Positions 1 through 6,018 of a stretch of 11,242 nt of DNA are shown here, one piece after another. The position numbers and the translations under genes were made by a program. Source of the DNA: Pelomonas sp041914785 (GTDB lineage Bacteria > Pseudomonadota > Gammaproteobacteria > Burkholderiales > Burkholderiaceae_C); contig JAYSCT010000141.1 in NCBI GenBank assembly GCA_041914785.1, positions 1 through 11,242 on the forward strand, read 5' to 3'. Under the pieces are notes generated by a model. That model was not told the origin of the DNA. It saw only the letters and a program-made list of their open reading frames with translations, and made no database searches. Position 1 is the first letter of the stretch. Every line of letters begins with the position of its first letter.

Positions 1-368
1 CGGAGAACGGCGACTACCTGTACGGCAAGAAGCGGCTGCGCGAGATCGACCGCCGGCTGCGCTTCCTGACCAAGCGGCTGGACATCGCCGAGGTGGTGGA
101 CCCGAGCGCCCACCACGGCTCCGACCAGGTGTTCTTCGGCGCGACGGTGACCTACGCCACCGCCCGGGGCGACGAGAAGACGATCACGATCAAGGGCATC
201 GACGAGTCCGACAGCCTGGCCGGCGAGGTCAGCTGGATCTCGCCCATCGCGCGCACGCTGCTGAAGGCGCGCGTGGGCGACGAGCTCAACCTCGTGACGC
301 CGGTCGGCGTGGAGAAGATCGAGGTCGTCGAGGTGACCTACCCGGCGCCCGCCGCCGGGGAGCGATGA
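1..368 (+). CDS. greB: Transcription elongation factor GreB, 3' part (5' end outside window)
   Basis: GreB binds in the secondary channel of RNA polymerase and stimulates cleavage of backtracked transcripts. The reading frame is open from base 3 and gives about 121 residues. The first visible segment (ENGDYLYGKKRLREIDRR, then LRFLTKRL) is the end of the N-terminal coiled coil with the GreB-type basic patch. The C-terminal FKBP-like domain follows: DQVFFGATVTY, then DESDSLAGEVSWISPIARTLL and GDELNLVTPVG. The YGKKRLREID segment and the 'SPIARTLLKARVGDE' segment favour GreB over GreA. Roughly the first 60 residues are missing. The last residues, PAPAAGER, lie beyond the usual domain end and are encoded by the first copy of a tandem repeat that continues past the stop codon at 366-368. 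The gene converges on the Sel1-repeat gene; the stop codons are about 90 bp apart. The family call is secure; the length of the missing N-terminus is inferred from the family. Confidence 0.93.
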   Translation, partial: ENGDYLYGKKRLREIDRRLRFLTKRLDIAEVVDPSAHHGSDQVFFGATVTYATARGDEKTITIKGIDESDSLAGEVSWISPIARTLLKARVGDELNLVTPVGVEKIEVVEVTYPAPAAGER

Positions 369-463
369 AACCCCCGGCGCCTGCAGCCGGGGAGCGATGA
401 AGCCCCCGGCGCCTGCGGCCGGGGCGGATGAAGCTCCCCGGCGGCGGCTGGGGAGGGATCAGG
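341..463. repeat. Degenerate tandem repeat, about 32-bp unit, four copies
   Basis: Copies run 341-372, 373-404 and 405-435, with a decayed fourth at about 436-463. Copies 1 and 2 differ at only a few positions (for example CCGGCGCCCGCC against CCGGCGCCTGCA). Copy 3 has lost one base and copy 4 several. Copy 1 spans the last eight greB codons and its stop. Copy 2 repeats the same codons (PAPAAGER-stop), but 32 is not a multiple of three, so it is not in the greB frame. The array therefore looks like duplication of the greB 3' end. The decayed copy 4 contains the minus-strand stop codon of the Sel1 gene (459-461). Confidence 0.85.
354..442. terminator. Three tandem GC hairpins between convergent genes (probable bidirectional terminator)
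   Basis: Each repeat unit supplies a GCCGGGG arm and a CCCCGGC arm. They can pair as 354-360 with 372-378, 386-392 with 404-410, and 418-424 with 436-442, each a 7-bp perfect GC stem around an 11-nt loop. The alternative pairing across unit boundaries (CCCCGGC, 7-nt loop, GCCGGGG) is equally good. No T tract follows on either strand, so these are not canonical intrinsic terminators. Their position between two convergent genes suggests transcript end formation or 3' protection for both. Confidence 0.5.
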
Positions 464-1973
464 ACTTCTTCGGCGCTGGCTTGAGCATCGCGTCGGCGCG
501 GGCCTTCTCTTCGGGCGTCAGGCTTGCCGCCAGCACCGGCAGCGCCGCGGCGGCCTGCGGGTGTCCCAGGCTCTTGCTGAGGCTGCACCAGGCGTAGGCA
601 GCGGCCATGTCCTTGTCGCCACCCTGGCCCTGGGCCAGCATGACGGCGAGGTTGAACATCGCGTCCGGCTGGCGGCCTCGGGCGGCGGCCTGGAACAGCT
701 GGCGCGCGGTGGCGTAGTTCTGTGGCACCACCTCGCCCTGATAGAAGAACGTGGCCAGCGCGTTCTGCGCTTCGGCATGACCCTTGACGGCTGCTTCCTT
801 GTAGAGCACCACGGCCTTCTCGGGCGCCCTGGCCGTGCCTTCGCCCAGGTCCAGCATGCGGGCGGCGGCGTAGGTCGCCTCCAGGTTGCCGGCGCGTGCG
901 GCGGCGCCGTAGTAGGCGCCGGCCCGCTCCAGGTCGAGCGGAATGCCCGACGGCTGGTTGGACACGCGGTGGTGATAGAGCTGGCCCAGCAGCAGCATCG
1001 CCGGTGTGTGCCCGGCGGCAGCGGCTGCGGTGAGCGCCTCGACCGCCTTGACGCCGTCTGCGTTCGTGCCCACGCCGCTCATGTAGGCCTGGCCGATGAG
1101 CGTGTTGGCGGGCTCGAAGCCGAACTCCAGCGCTTTGCGCCACAGCCGCAGCGCCTCCTGGGGGTTGCGCTTGGTGCCCTGGCCGCTCAGGTAGACGCGC
1201 GCCAGCAGCAACGTGGCCTCGATGCGGGTGTTGATCTGATCGGGCTTGCTGGGGTCGTAGCGCAGCCGGTCGTTCACCGGGTGGTAGCGGGCTTCGATGA
1301 CCTCGTTCAGCCAGCCGATGGCCTTGGGTGTGTCGGCCGGCGTGCCGAGGCCCAGCAGGTGCAGGCGGCCCAGCATCATGGCGGCCTCCTCGTAGCCGAG
1401 CTTCTTCCAGCCTTCCTCGAACTTGGTGCGCGCCTCGACGTAGTTGCCGGCTTCGTAGGCGTCGAACGCCTGCGTCAGCGACTTGTCCTTGCGGGCGATC
1501 CAGTTGCGGCCCGACGCGAAGTTGCGATCCGCGCCGGAGCAGGCGATCGAAGGCGTCGACGGGACCTCCTCGACCGCAGGGCTCGACGGGGAGGGCGACG
1601 CGGTGGCGGCGCTGCCATTGGGAGACAGGTCGCTGAAGTCTTCCTCCAGCGTGCCGAAGTCGCGCAGGTAGGCCAGCGTCACTTCATCGTCAGCCGCGCT
1701 GTAGCCGCTCATGAAGCCGCAGGACGAGGCGAACTGGCGCGACAGCACCTTGTTCTTGGCCGCGATCACGGCGCTCGGATCGACGGGGCGGCTGCGCTGG
1801 CCGGTGACCTTGACCGCACCCAGCGACTGCACCTCGGCAGCGGCCGGGGCCGGTGAGGGGGGAGGCGTTTGCTGGGCCCGCAGCGGTTCCGCAGCGAACG
1901 TGGAAGAGAGCGCCAGGACGGCAAAGGCCGTCCGGCTCAAGACTGAGTTGTGCCGGACGGCCTGGATCATCAT
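459..1973 (-). CDS. Exported Sel1/TPR-repeat protein with a TonB-box-like N-terminal segment
   Basis: The product is 504 aa. Residues 1 to about 33 look like a Sec signal peptide (hydrophobic core TAFAVLALSSTFAA, possible cleavage after LRA), so it is probably periplasmic. A Pro/Ala linker leads to LGAVKVTGQR (51-60), which resembles the TonB-box/plug entry of TonB-dependent receptors rather than any Sel1 feature. Residues 61-150 are an unrecognised stretch with two cysteines (C85, C145) and a Ser/Pro-rich section. From about 168 to 470 there are Sel1-like helical repeats, recognisable by blocks such as AAMMLGRLHLLGLGT, ATLLLARVYLSGQGT, ANTLIGQAYMSGVGT, AQNALATFFYQGEV and AMFNLAVMLAQGQGG; Sel1 repeats usually scaffold protein contacts. 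The gene starts 10 bp after the receptor stop, indicating one operon and probably translational coupling. Two ATGs are adjacent (1971-1973 and 1968-1970); Shine-Dalgarno spacing favours the second. The specific function is unknown to me. Confidence 0.88.
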   Translation of the reverse strand: MMIQAVRHNSVLSRTAFAVLALSSTFAAEPLRAQQTPPPSPAPAAAEVQSLGAVKVTGQRSRPVDPSAVIAAKNKVLSRQFASSCGFMSGYSAADDEVTLAYLRDFGTLEEDFSDLSPNGSAATASPSPSSPAVEEVPSTPSIACSGADRNFASGRNWIARKDKSLTQAFDAYEAGNYVEARTKFEEGWKKLGYEEAAMMLGRLHLLGLGTPADTPKAIGWLNEVIEARYHPVNDRLRYDPSKPDQINTRIEATLLLARVYLSGQGTKRNPQEALRLWRKALEFGFEPANTLIGQAYMSGVGTNADGVKAVEALTAAAAAGHTPAMLLLGQLYHHRVSNQPSGIPLDLERAGAYYGAAARAGNLEATYAAARMLDLGEGTARAPEKAVVLYKEAAVKGHAEAQNALATFFYQGEVVPQNYATARQLFQAAARGRQPDAMFNLAVMLAQGQGGDKDMAAAYAWCSLSKSLGHPQAAAALPVLAASLTPEEKARADAMLKPAPKKS

Positions 1974-1975
1974 GT

Positions 1976-1981
1976 CTCCTC
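1976..1981 (-). promoter_or_regulatory. Ribosome binding site for the Sel1-repeat gene
   Basis: Read on the minus strand, GAGGAG is followed by AC and then ATGATG. The gap is 2 nt to the first ATG and 5 nt to the second, so initiation at 1970 (503 aa) is more likely than at 1973. The site sits just after the receptor stop codon (1984-1986), which suits re-initiation by the same ribosomes. Confidence 0.6.
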
Positions 1982-1983
1982 GT

Positions 1984-4900
1984 TCAGCGCGGGCTGCGGT
2001 ACGTCAGGCCCACCATGTAGGTGCGGCCGTAGTAGTTGTCGGTGTAGATGCTCGGGATGCCGCCTTCATAGGTCTGGTAGCTGCCCGTGGTGGACTGGTT
2101 GCGCTCGCCGGTCAGGTTGCGCACGTCGGCGAACAGTTCCACACCACTCTTGAAGCGGTAGGACACCTTGGCATCCACAAACGCCGTGCGCTTGCCGAAG
2201 ATCGGCGCGCCGGGGTTGTAGGGTGGCAGCCGCCAGTTGACGCCGTCCGCCGGGAAGTTGGCGACACCGACGTTGGTGCCGGTGGCCGGCGAGTAGGTCT
2301 GGTAGCGCGACGCCACCACCTGCTGGGAGACGCGGGCCTGCAGGGCGCCATCGTCGTACCACAGCGAGGCGTTGTACGAGTACTTGGGCTGACCGGCCAG
2401 GGGCAGGGCTTCGCCGCTGATCTGATCGATCACCGGCGCACCGCCCGCGTTGCGCAGGCGGCTGTAGTTGGCGTCGAAACCGGTGTAGCGCAGTACGGAC
2501 GGCAGGAAAGTGAACGCCGTCTTGGTGCTGAACTCGACACCACGCCGCTTGGACGGCCTGTCGTTGTCCCACTGGGCGAACGAGAACTCCAGGTCGCGCA
2601 GCGGCGTACCGCTCAACGGGTCCACGAGACTGCTGCCTTCGAACAGGCGGACGTTCGAACGGCTGGCGCGCAGCGACGGGGCGCCGACGAGGTCACGCTG
2701 CAGGAAGGTCGAGACCGACAGCGAGGTGTCGCGGTTGACATACCACTCCAGCGACAGGTTCTGGTTGATGGTGGTCTGCGGCTTCATGGCCGGGTTGCCG
2801 AAGATGCGGTTGCAGCCCTGGTCGGCCTGCGAGCCGTCCTCGTCGGCCGGGCGGTCTTCGACGATCTCGCTCAGCGTGCAGGTCACCGTGCCATCGGCAA
2901 CGGGCGAGACCCGGCTCAACGGCAGGCGGGCGATCTGCTTGGCCCAGGAGTAGCGGGTCACCAGCTTGTCCGGCACCGGCCACAGCGCCAGGTTCAGCGA
3001 GGGGCTCACATCGGTGCGGCTGCCCTTGAAGTCGACGTTCTGGCTGACCTGCGCGGTCGTCACATTGGTCGTGTCGCCGTTGCCCTCGACCCAGTTGGCA
3101 TTCTTGCGGATGGAACGGAACACCATGAAGCCCGTGCTGCTCATGTCGGTGCGCACCACGCGCACGCCGACGTTGCCGGCCAGCTCCACGCCGAACGGCA
3201 GCGGGCGGTCCGTGAAGGGCAGCCGGTCGATGTCGAAGTCGGTCTGCAGGTAGCCCGCCGTCTGCTTGTCCTTCAGCCCGGTCTTGGGGCCTTCGTAGAC
3301 GTTGCCGTCGCTGGCCGTGCAGGACCGGATGCAGTTCAGCGGCACGTTGAAACCGACCAGCCGGTACAGCTTGTCGACGTCGATCTGGTTCCAGCCATTC
3401 AGCAGCGTGGCCGGGCGGTCCTTGGCGCCGCCGTAGAACTGGCTGGCCGGTGCGAGCGTGATCGTCTGGCGAACGAGCTCCTGGTACTGCGACGGCGTCA
3501 GCGTGGTGGTGCCGCCCACGGTGGCGCCAACGCCAGCGTCGTAGCGCGGGTTCTTCACGACGCCGTAGGCGCAGGGCTGGCCGCCCGCTGCCAGAGAGCC
3601 GGCCGTGTCCTCGCAGCCGATCACGTTCCAGCGGCCGGTGACCGATGGCAGGTACACGCCGGGCTGGAAGCCCGCCTGGCCGGCCGTGCCCACCGGCGAC
3701 TTGATCTCCCCGCCGCCGCCGCTCCAGGTGACGGCGCCGTAGTCGATCAGCTGCAGACCCGTCTTCAGCGCGGTCAGGAAAGGCAGCTTGTCGACCACGT
3801 TGTAGGTCAGGTCGAGCTTCGCCTGCTTCTCGGTGTTCTCGTTGTCGAACGCGCGGATGACGGTGAACTGGCTGTTGTTCGTGTAGCGGGCGCGTTGCGC
3901 TGCCGTGTAGGCCGGCGTGAACACCGGGTTGAAGTTGTCGATGTTGATGGCCGTGCTGGCCACGGCGGGGTTCAACGCCGCATAGCCGGCCAGGTTGCCC
4001 AACTGGTCGATCGCAGCGCCGCCCGGCCGCGTGAAGTCCCAGAGGCCGTTGGGCTGCAGCTCGAAGTTGCCCACGCCGTAGAGCGTACTGAAAGACGCCC
4101 GGCGGTCGTAGCGCAGGCCGGTACCCTTGTTGTACGACGCCATGAACTTGGCGCGCAGACGGTCATGGTTGTACTCGCCGCCGGTCTGCAGGATCTTGTT
4201 CGTGGTGTCGATGTTGCTGAAGATCGTGTCGGTGCCGAGGAAGTTTCCGTCCGTCGAGTAGCTCGTCACATGGTGGGTGCTGTCCACCTTGTAGCCCGGC
4301 AGGATGTTGGTGGTGGCGCCCTGGATCAGCGGCTGGTTGTTGGCGCGCCAGACGTAGGTGCCGGGCAGCGTGGAGCCGGAGGCGCCGGCGGTCAGCGTGC
4401 GGGTGTTGGTGGTCAGGTTGTCCGTGAAGTTCGTGTTGAACACCGGCGCGCCGCCCATGCTCAGGAAGCCGACCGTGTCGTCCACGTGGCGGCGGCTCTG
4501 CATCCACTTGCCGTAGACGGAGAGCTGGTTGTTGACCTTGAAGTCCAGGCGGATGTCTCCCCCGGTCCGGGTGTCGTCGTTCGACCGGAAGTTGTAGCGC
4601 GGCCCGACCGTGTGCGACGGCGTGTAGTCATTCCACTGATTCAGGCAGGACAGCTGCTCGTTCTGCCTTGCGCTGTAGGCGAGCGTGCGGTTGTTGGACG
4701 TCGTGATGGGCGCCAGCTGGGCGGTTGTGAACAGCGGGAACGCGGCCAGGCAGTCCGCCTTCGTCTGTGCGGCAGCGGACTTTTCCAGGATCTGCCGGGG
4801 CGTCAGCATGGCAAACACGCCACCGCCGGTGGTGGCCCACTGGGAGTGGGGCACGTCCGCCAGGCTGGGCGACAACGCCGCGAGGCTGTCGGCGTAGGAG

Positions 4901-5751
4901 AAGGTCTTCTCCGGCGAGTTGTCGAAGTCCGCCAGACGCACCAGGCCTTGCTGGCCGTTCGATCCCCCCTGGCTGATCGAGTGGTTCTCGCGGACGGTCC
5001 GGGCGCGGTTCAGGTTGACCATGACGCCCAGCTTCTTGTCGAAGAACTTGTCCGTCCAGATCAGATTGGCATCCGGCGTCGTCTTCTTGGCCAGGTCGCT
5101 CTTGCTGGCGGCCAGCCTGAACGAGTAGTAGGGCTTGTCGAAGTCCAGGCCGTTGCGCGTCTCGATGATGACGCTGGCACCCAGGGAGCCCTGCGTCATC
5201 GAGGCGGTGGAGCCCTTGACGATGTCCACGCTCTTGATGAGGTCGGACGACAGCTCGCGGAACTCCGTGCCGCGGCCGTCGCCGCCCCCCAGCAGGTTGG
5301 TGCCGGCGCCCGAGGACACGCCCACGCCGTCCATTTCCACGCGGGTCAGTTCCGGGCCGTTGCCGCGGATGGTGACGCTGACGCCTTCGCCGTAGTCGCC
5401 GCGGTCCAGGGCGACGCCGGCGATGCGCGAGATGGCCTCGCCGATGTTGCGGTCCGGGAAGGCGCCCACGTCCTCGGCCACGATGGAGTCCTGGACCGTG
5501 GCGGCGTTCTTCTTGCGGGTGATGGCGGACTGTTGCGACTGCCGCGTGCCGACGACCAGCACGGTCTCCAGCTCGTTGACCGGCGCCTTGGCCTTGGGCG
5601 TCTCGGCCGGCTTGGCGGCGGCCGGCGCGGACGCGGCTGCGGCGGGTGCGGCCGGCGCCTGGGCCAGGGCCGCCTCGTGGGCCATCAGTGCCAGGGCGAT
5701 GGAAACAGCGGTGCCGATGTGGCTGCGCTGCAGCAGGGGGGTGCTGGTCAT
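1984..5751 (-). CDS. TonB-dependent outer membrane receptor (Xanthomonas/Caulobacter-type)
   Basis: The 1255-aa product should import a bulky substrate across the outer membrane using TonB/ExbBD energy. A signal peptide covers about residues 1-30 (GTAVSIALALMAHEAALA). An Ala/Pro/Lys-rich periplasmic linker (31-58) leads to a TonB-box-like ETVLVVGTR (62-70). The plug domain (about 71-200) shows DRNIGEAISRIAGVAL, VSVTIRGNGPELTRVEMDGV and SVDIVKGSTASMTQGSLGASV. The remainder is the 22-strand barrel with long loops; FGNPAMKPQTTINQNLSLEW (984-1003) and FVDAKVSYRFKSGVELFADV (1191-1210) are typical late-barrel signatures. It is longer than most receptors (700-1000 aa). The C-terminus is YMVGLTYRSPR, so the terminal aromatic residue is followed by four extra residues. 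Eight cysteines fall in four close pairs. The family type suggests carbohydrate or other complex organic substrates rather than a classical siderophore, but no substrate gene is adjacent. The start has a well-spaced GGAG (7 nt). Confidence 0.95.
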   Translation of the reverse strand: MTSTPLLQRSHIGTAVSIALALMAHEAALAQAPAAPAAAASAPAAAKPAETPKAKAPVNELETVLVVGTRQSQQSAITRKKNAATVQDSIVAEDVGAFPDRNIGEAISRIAGVALDRGDYGEGVSVTIRGNGPELTRVEMDGVGVSSGAGTNLLGGGDGRGTEFRELSSDLIKSVDIVKGSTASMTQGSLGASVIIETRNGLDFDKPYYSFRLAASKSDLAKKTTPDANLIWTDKFFDKKLGVMVNLNRARTVRENHSISQGGSNGQQGLVRLADFDNSPEKTFSYADSLAALSPSLADVPHSQWATTGGGVFAMLTPRQILEKSAAAQTKADCLAAFPLFTTAQLAPITTSNNRTLAYSARQNEQLSCLNQWNDYTPSHTVGPRYNFRSNDDTRTGGDIRLDFKVNNQLSVYGKWMQSRRHVDDTVGFLSMGGAPVFNTNFTDNLTTNTRTLTAGASGSTLPGTYVWRANNQPLIQGATTNILPGYKVDSTHHVTSYSTDGNFLGTDTIFSNIDTTNKILQTGGEYNHDRLRAKFMASYNKGTGLRYDRRASFSTLYGVGNFELQPNGLWDFTRPGGAAIDQLGNLAGYAALNPAVASTAINIDNFNPVFTPAYTAAQRARYTNNSQFTVIRAFDNENTEKQAKLDLTYNVVDKLPFLTALKTGLQLIDYGAVTWSGGGGEIKSPVGTAGQAGFQPGVYLPSVTGRWNVIGCEDTAGSLAAGGQPCAYGVVKNPRYDAGVGATVGGTTTLTPSQYQELVRQTITLAPASQFYGGAKDRPATLLNGWNQIDVDKLYRLVGFNVPLNCIRSCTASDGNVYEGPKTGLKDKQTAGYLQTDFDIDRLPFTDRPLPFGVELAGNVGVRVVRTDMSSTGFMVFRSIRKNANWVEGNGDTTNVTTAQVSQNVDFKGSRTDVSPSLNLALWPVPDKLVTRYSWAKQIARLPLSRVSPVADGTVTCTLSEIVEDRPADEDGSQADQGCNRIFGNPAMKPQTTINQNLSLEWYVNRDTSLSVSTFLQRDLVGAPSLRASRSNVRLFEGSSLVDPLSGTPLRDLEFSFAQWDNDRPSKRRGVEFSTKTAFTFLPSVLRYTGFDANYSRLRNAGGAPVIDQISGEALPLAGQPKYSYNASLWYDDGALQARVSQQVVASRYQTYSPATGTNVGVANFPADGVNWRLPPYNPGAPIFGKRTAFVDAKVSYRFKSGVELFADVRNLTGERNQSTTGSYQTYEGGIPSIYTDNYYGRTYMVGLTYRSPR

Positions 5752-5754
5752 GGT

Positions 5755-5762
5755 CTCTCTCC
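5755..5762 (-). promoter_or_regulatory. Ribosome binding site for the TonB-dependent receptor
   Basis: On the minus strand GGAGAGAG precedes the ATG at 5751. GGAG ends 7 nt before the start codon, which fixes this start and agrees with the signal peptide beginning at the first methionine. Confidence 0.7.
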
Positions 5763-5767
5763 GTGTT

Positions 5768-5786
5768 GGCCGGTCCCGGTCCGGCC
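5768..5786 (-). other. GC hairpin in the receptor 5' leader
   Basis: GGCCGG (5768-5773) and CCGGCC (5781-5786) form a 6-bp perfect stem with a 7-nt loop. It ends 5 nt upstream of the GGAG ribosome binding site. It could affect access to the start, but a role is inference only. Confidence 0.4.
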
Positions 5787-5824
5787 GTCGTTGTTTTCAG
5801 GGTCTGGCCCGTCACGGAGAGCAG

Positions 5825-5859
5825 GGTCCGCTACTCCGTTTCAGGCGTCGGAGCGGACC
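5825..5859 (-). other. Long inverted repeat in the receptor 5' leader
   Basis: GGTCCGCT (5825-5832) and AGCGGACC (5852-5859) are perfect 8-bp arms. Inside them CCG (5836-5838) can pair with CGG (5849-5851) after a 3-nt bulge, leaving a 10-nt loop. If the receptor promoter is in the AT-rich stretch just upstream, this folds in the mRNA leader about 75-110 nt before the ATG. I could not match it to a known riboswitch class (no cobalamin-box sequence seen). It could instead be a DNA operator. Confidence 0.5.
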
Positions 5860-5860
5860 T

Positions 5861-5945
5861 TAAACATGGGGTTACATCGCGAGAAATACGATTTCCTTAA
5901 TTTGCTATCTCGCTGAGGAATACCAGGGCCAGAAACAATGGTTAA
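5861..5945 (-). promoter_or_regulatory. AT-rich promoter/operator region of the receptor operon
   Basis: This is the most AT-rich stretch in the window. It contains the inverted repeat GCGAGA (5879-5884) and TCTCGC (5908-5913), extended by AATA and TAT next to the arms, around an AT-rich core. That is the size and form of a dimeric regulator site. An 8-bp palindrome GGTTAACC lies at 5940-5947. Read on the minus strand there are TATTTC- and TGTAAC-like -10 candidates, but no convincing -35 at standard spacing, so I do not assign a start site. A sigma-54 or extracytoplasmic sigma promoter is not excluded. Confidence 0.45.
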
Positions 5946-5969
5946 CCCGGGGACTTGAACCGAAACACT

Positions 5970-5989
5970 CACGGCGCTGAGCGGCCGTG
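5970..5989 (-). other. Second hairpin downstream of spoT
   Basis: CACGGC (5970-5975) and GCCGTG (5984-5989) form a 6-bp stem with an 8-nt loop, about 30 nt beyond the spoT stop. Together with the hairpin at the stop codon it may help end the spoT transcript. No T tract follows. Confidence 0.35.
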
Positions 5990-6002
5990 GTGTCAACCGG
6001 CA

Positions 6003-6018
6003 ACACCGACAACGGTGT
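6003..6018 (-). terminator. Hairpin at the spoT stop codon, possible weak terminator
   Basis: ACACCG (6003-6008) and CGGTGT (6013-6018) pair as a 6-bp stem with the tetraloop ACAA. The stem includes the last base of the spoT stop codon (6018-6020 on this strand). There is no following U-rich run, so it would be a weak or factor-assisted terminator, or a 3'-end stabiliser. Confidence 0.35.

Noticed and set aside
397..597. Small + strand frame starting inside the repeat after greB
   Set aside because: It arises because copy 3 of the repeat lost the stop codon; the rest is antisense to the Sel1 gene and shows no coding character.
561..1856. A 431-codon + strand open frame opposite the Sel1 gene
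   Set aside because: Antisense shadow; the minus strand has a signal peptide and regular Sel1 repeats.
5752..5870. Possible cobalamin or other riboswitch in the receptor leader
   Set aside because: No conserved riboswitch core sequence was recognised; only generic hairpins are supported.
1711..5916. A 1401-codon open frame on the + strand opposite the TonB-dependent receptor
   Set aside because: It is the antisense shadow of a GC-rich gene: composition dominated by Arg, Val, Gly, Ala and His, no domain, no ribosome binding site, while the opposite strand has signal peptide, plug and barrel signatures.
5938..5963. tRNA-like 3' end on the minus strand: GGTTCAAGTCC matches the T-arm B-box consensus and is followed by a sequence ending ACCA
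   Set aside because: The T stem does not pair properly (only two solid pairs), the distance from T loop to CCA is two bases short, and no D arm or anticodon arm is found upstream. A decayed attachment-site fragment cannot be excluded, but there is no integrase nearby.
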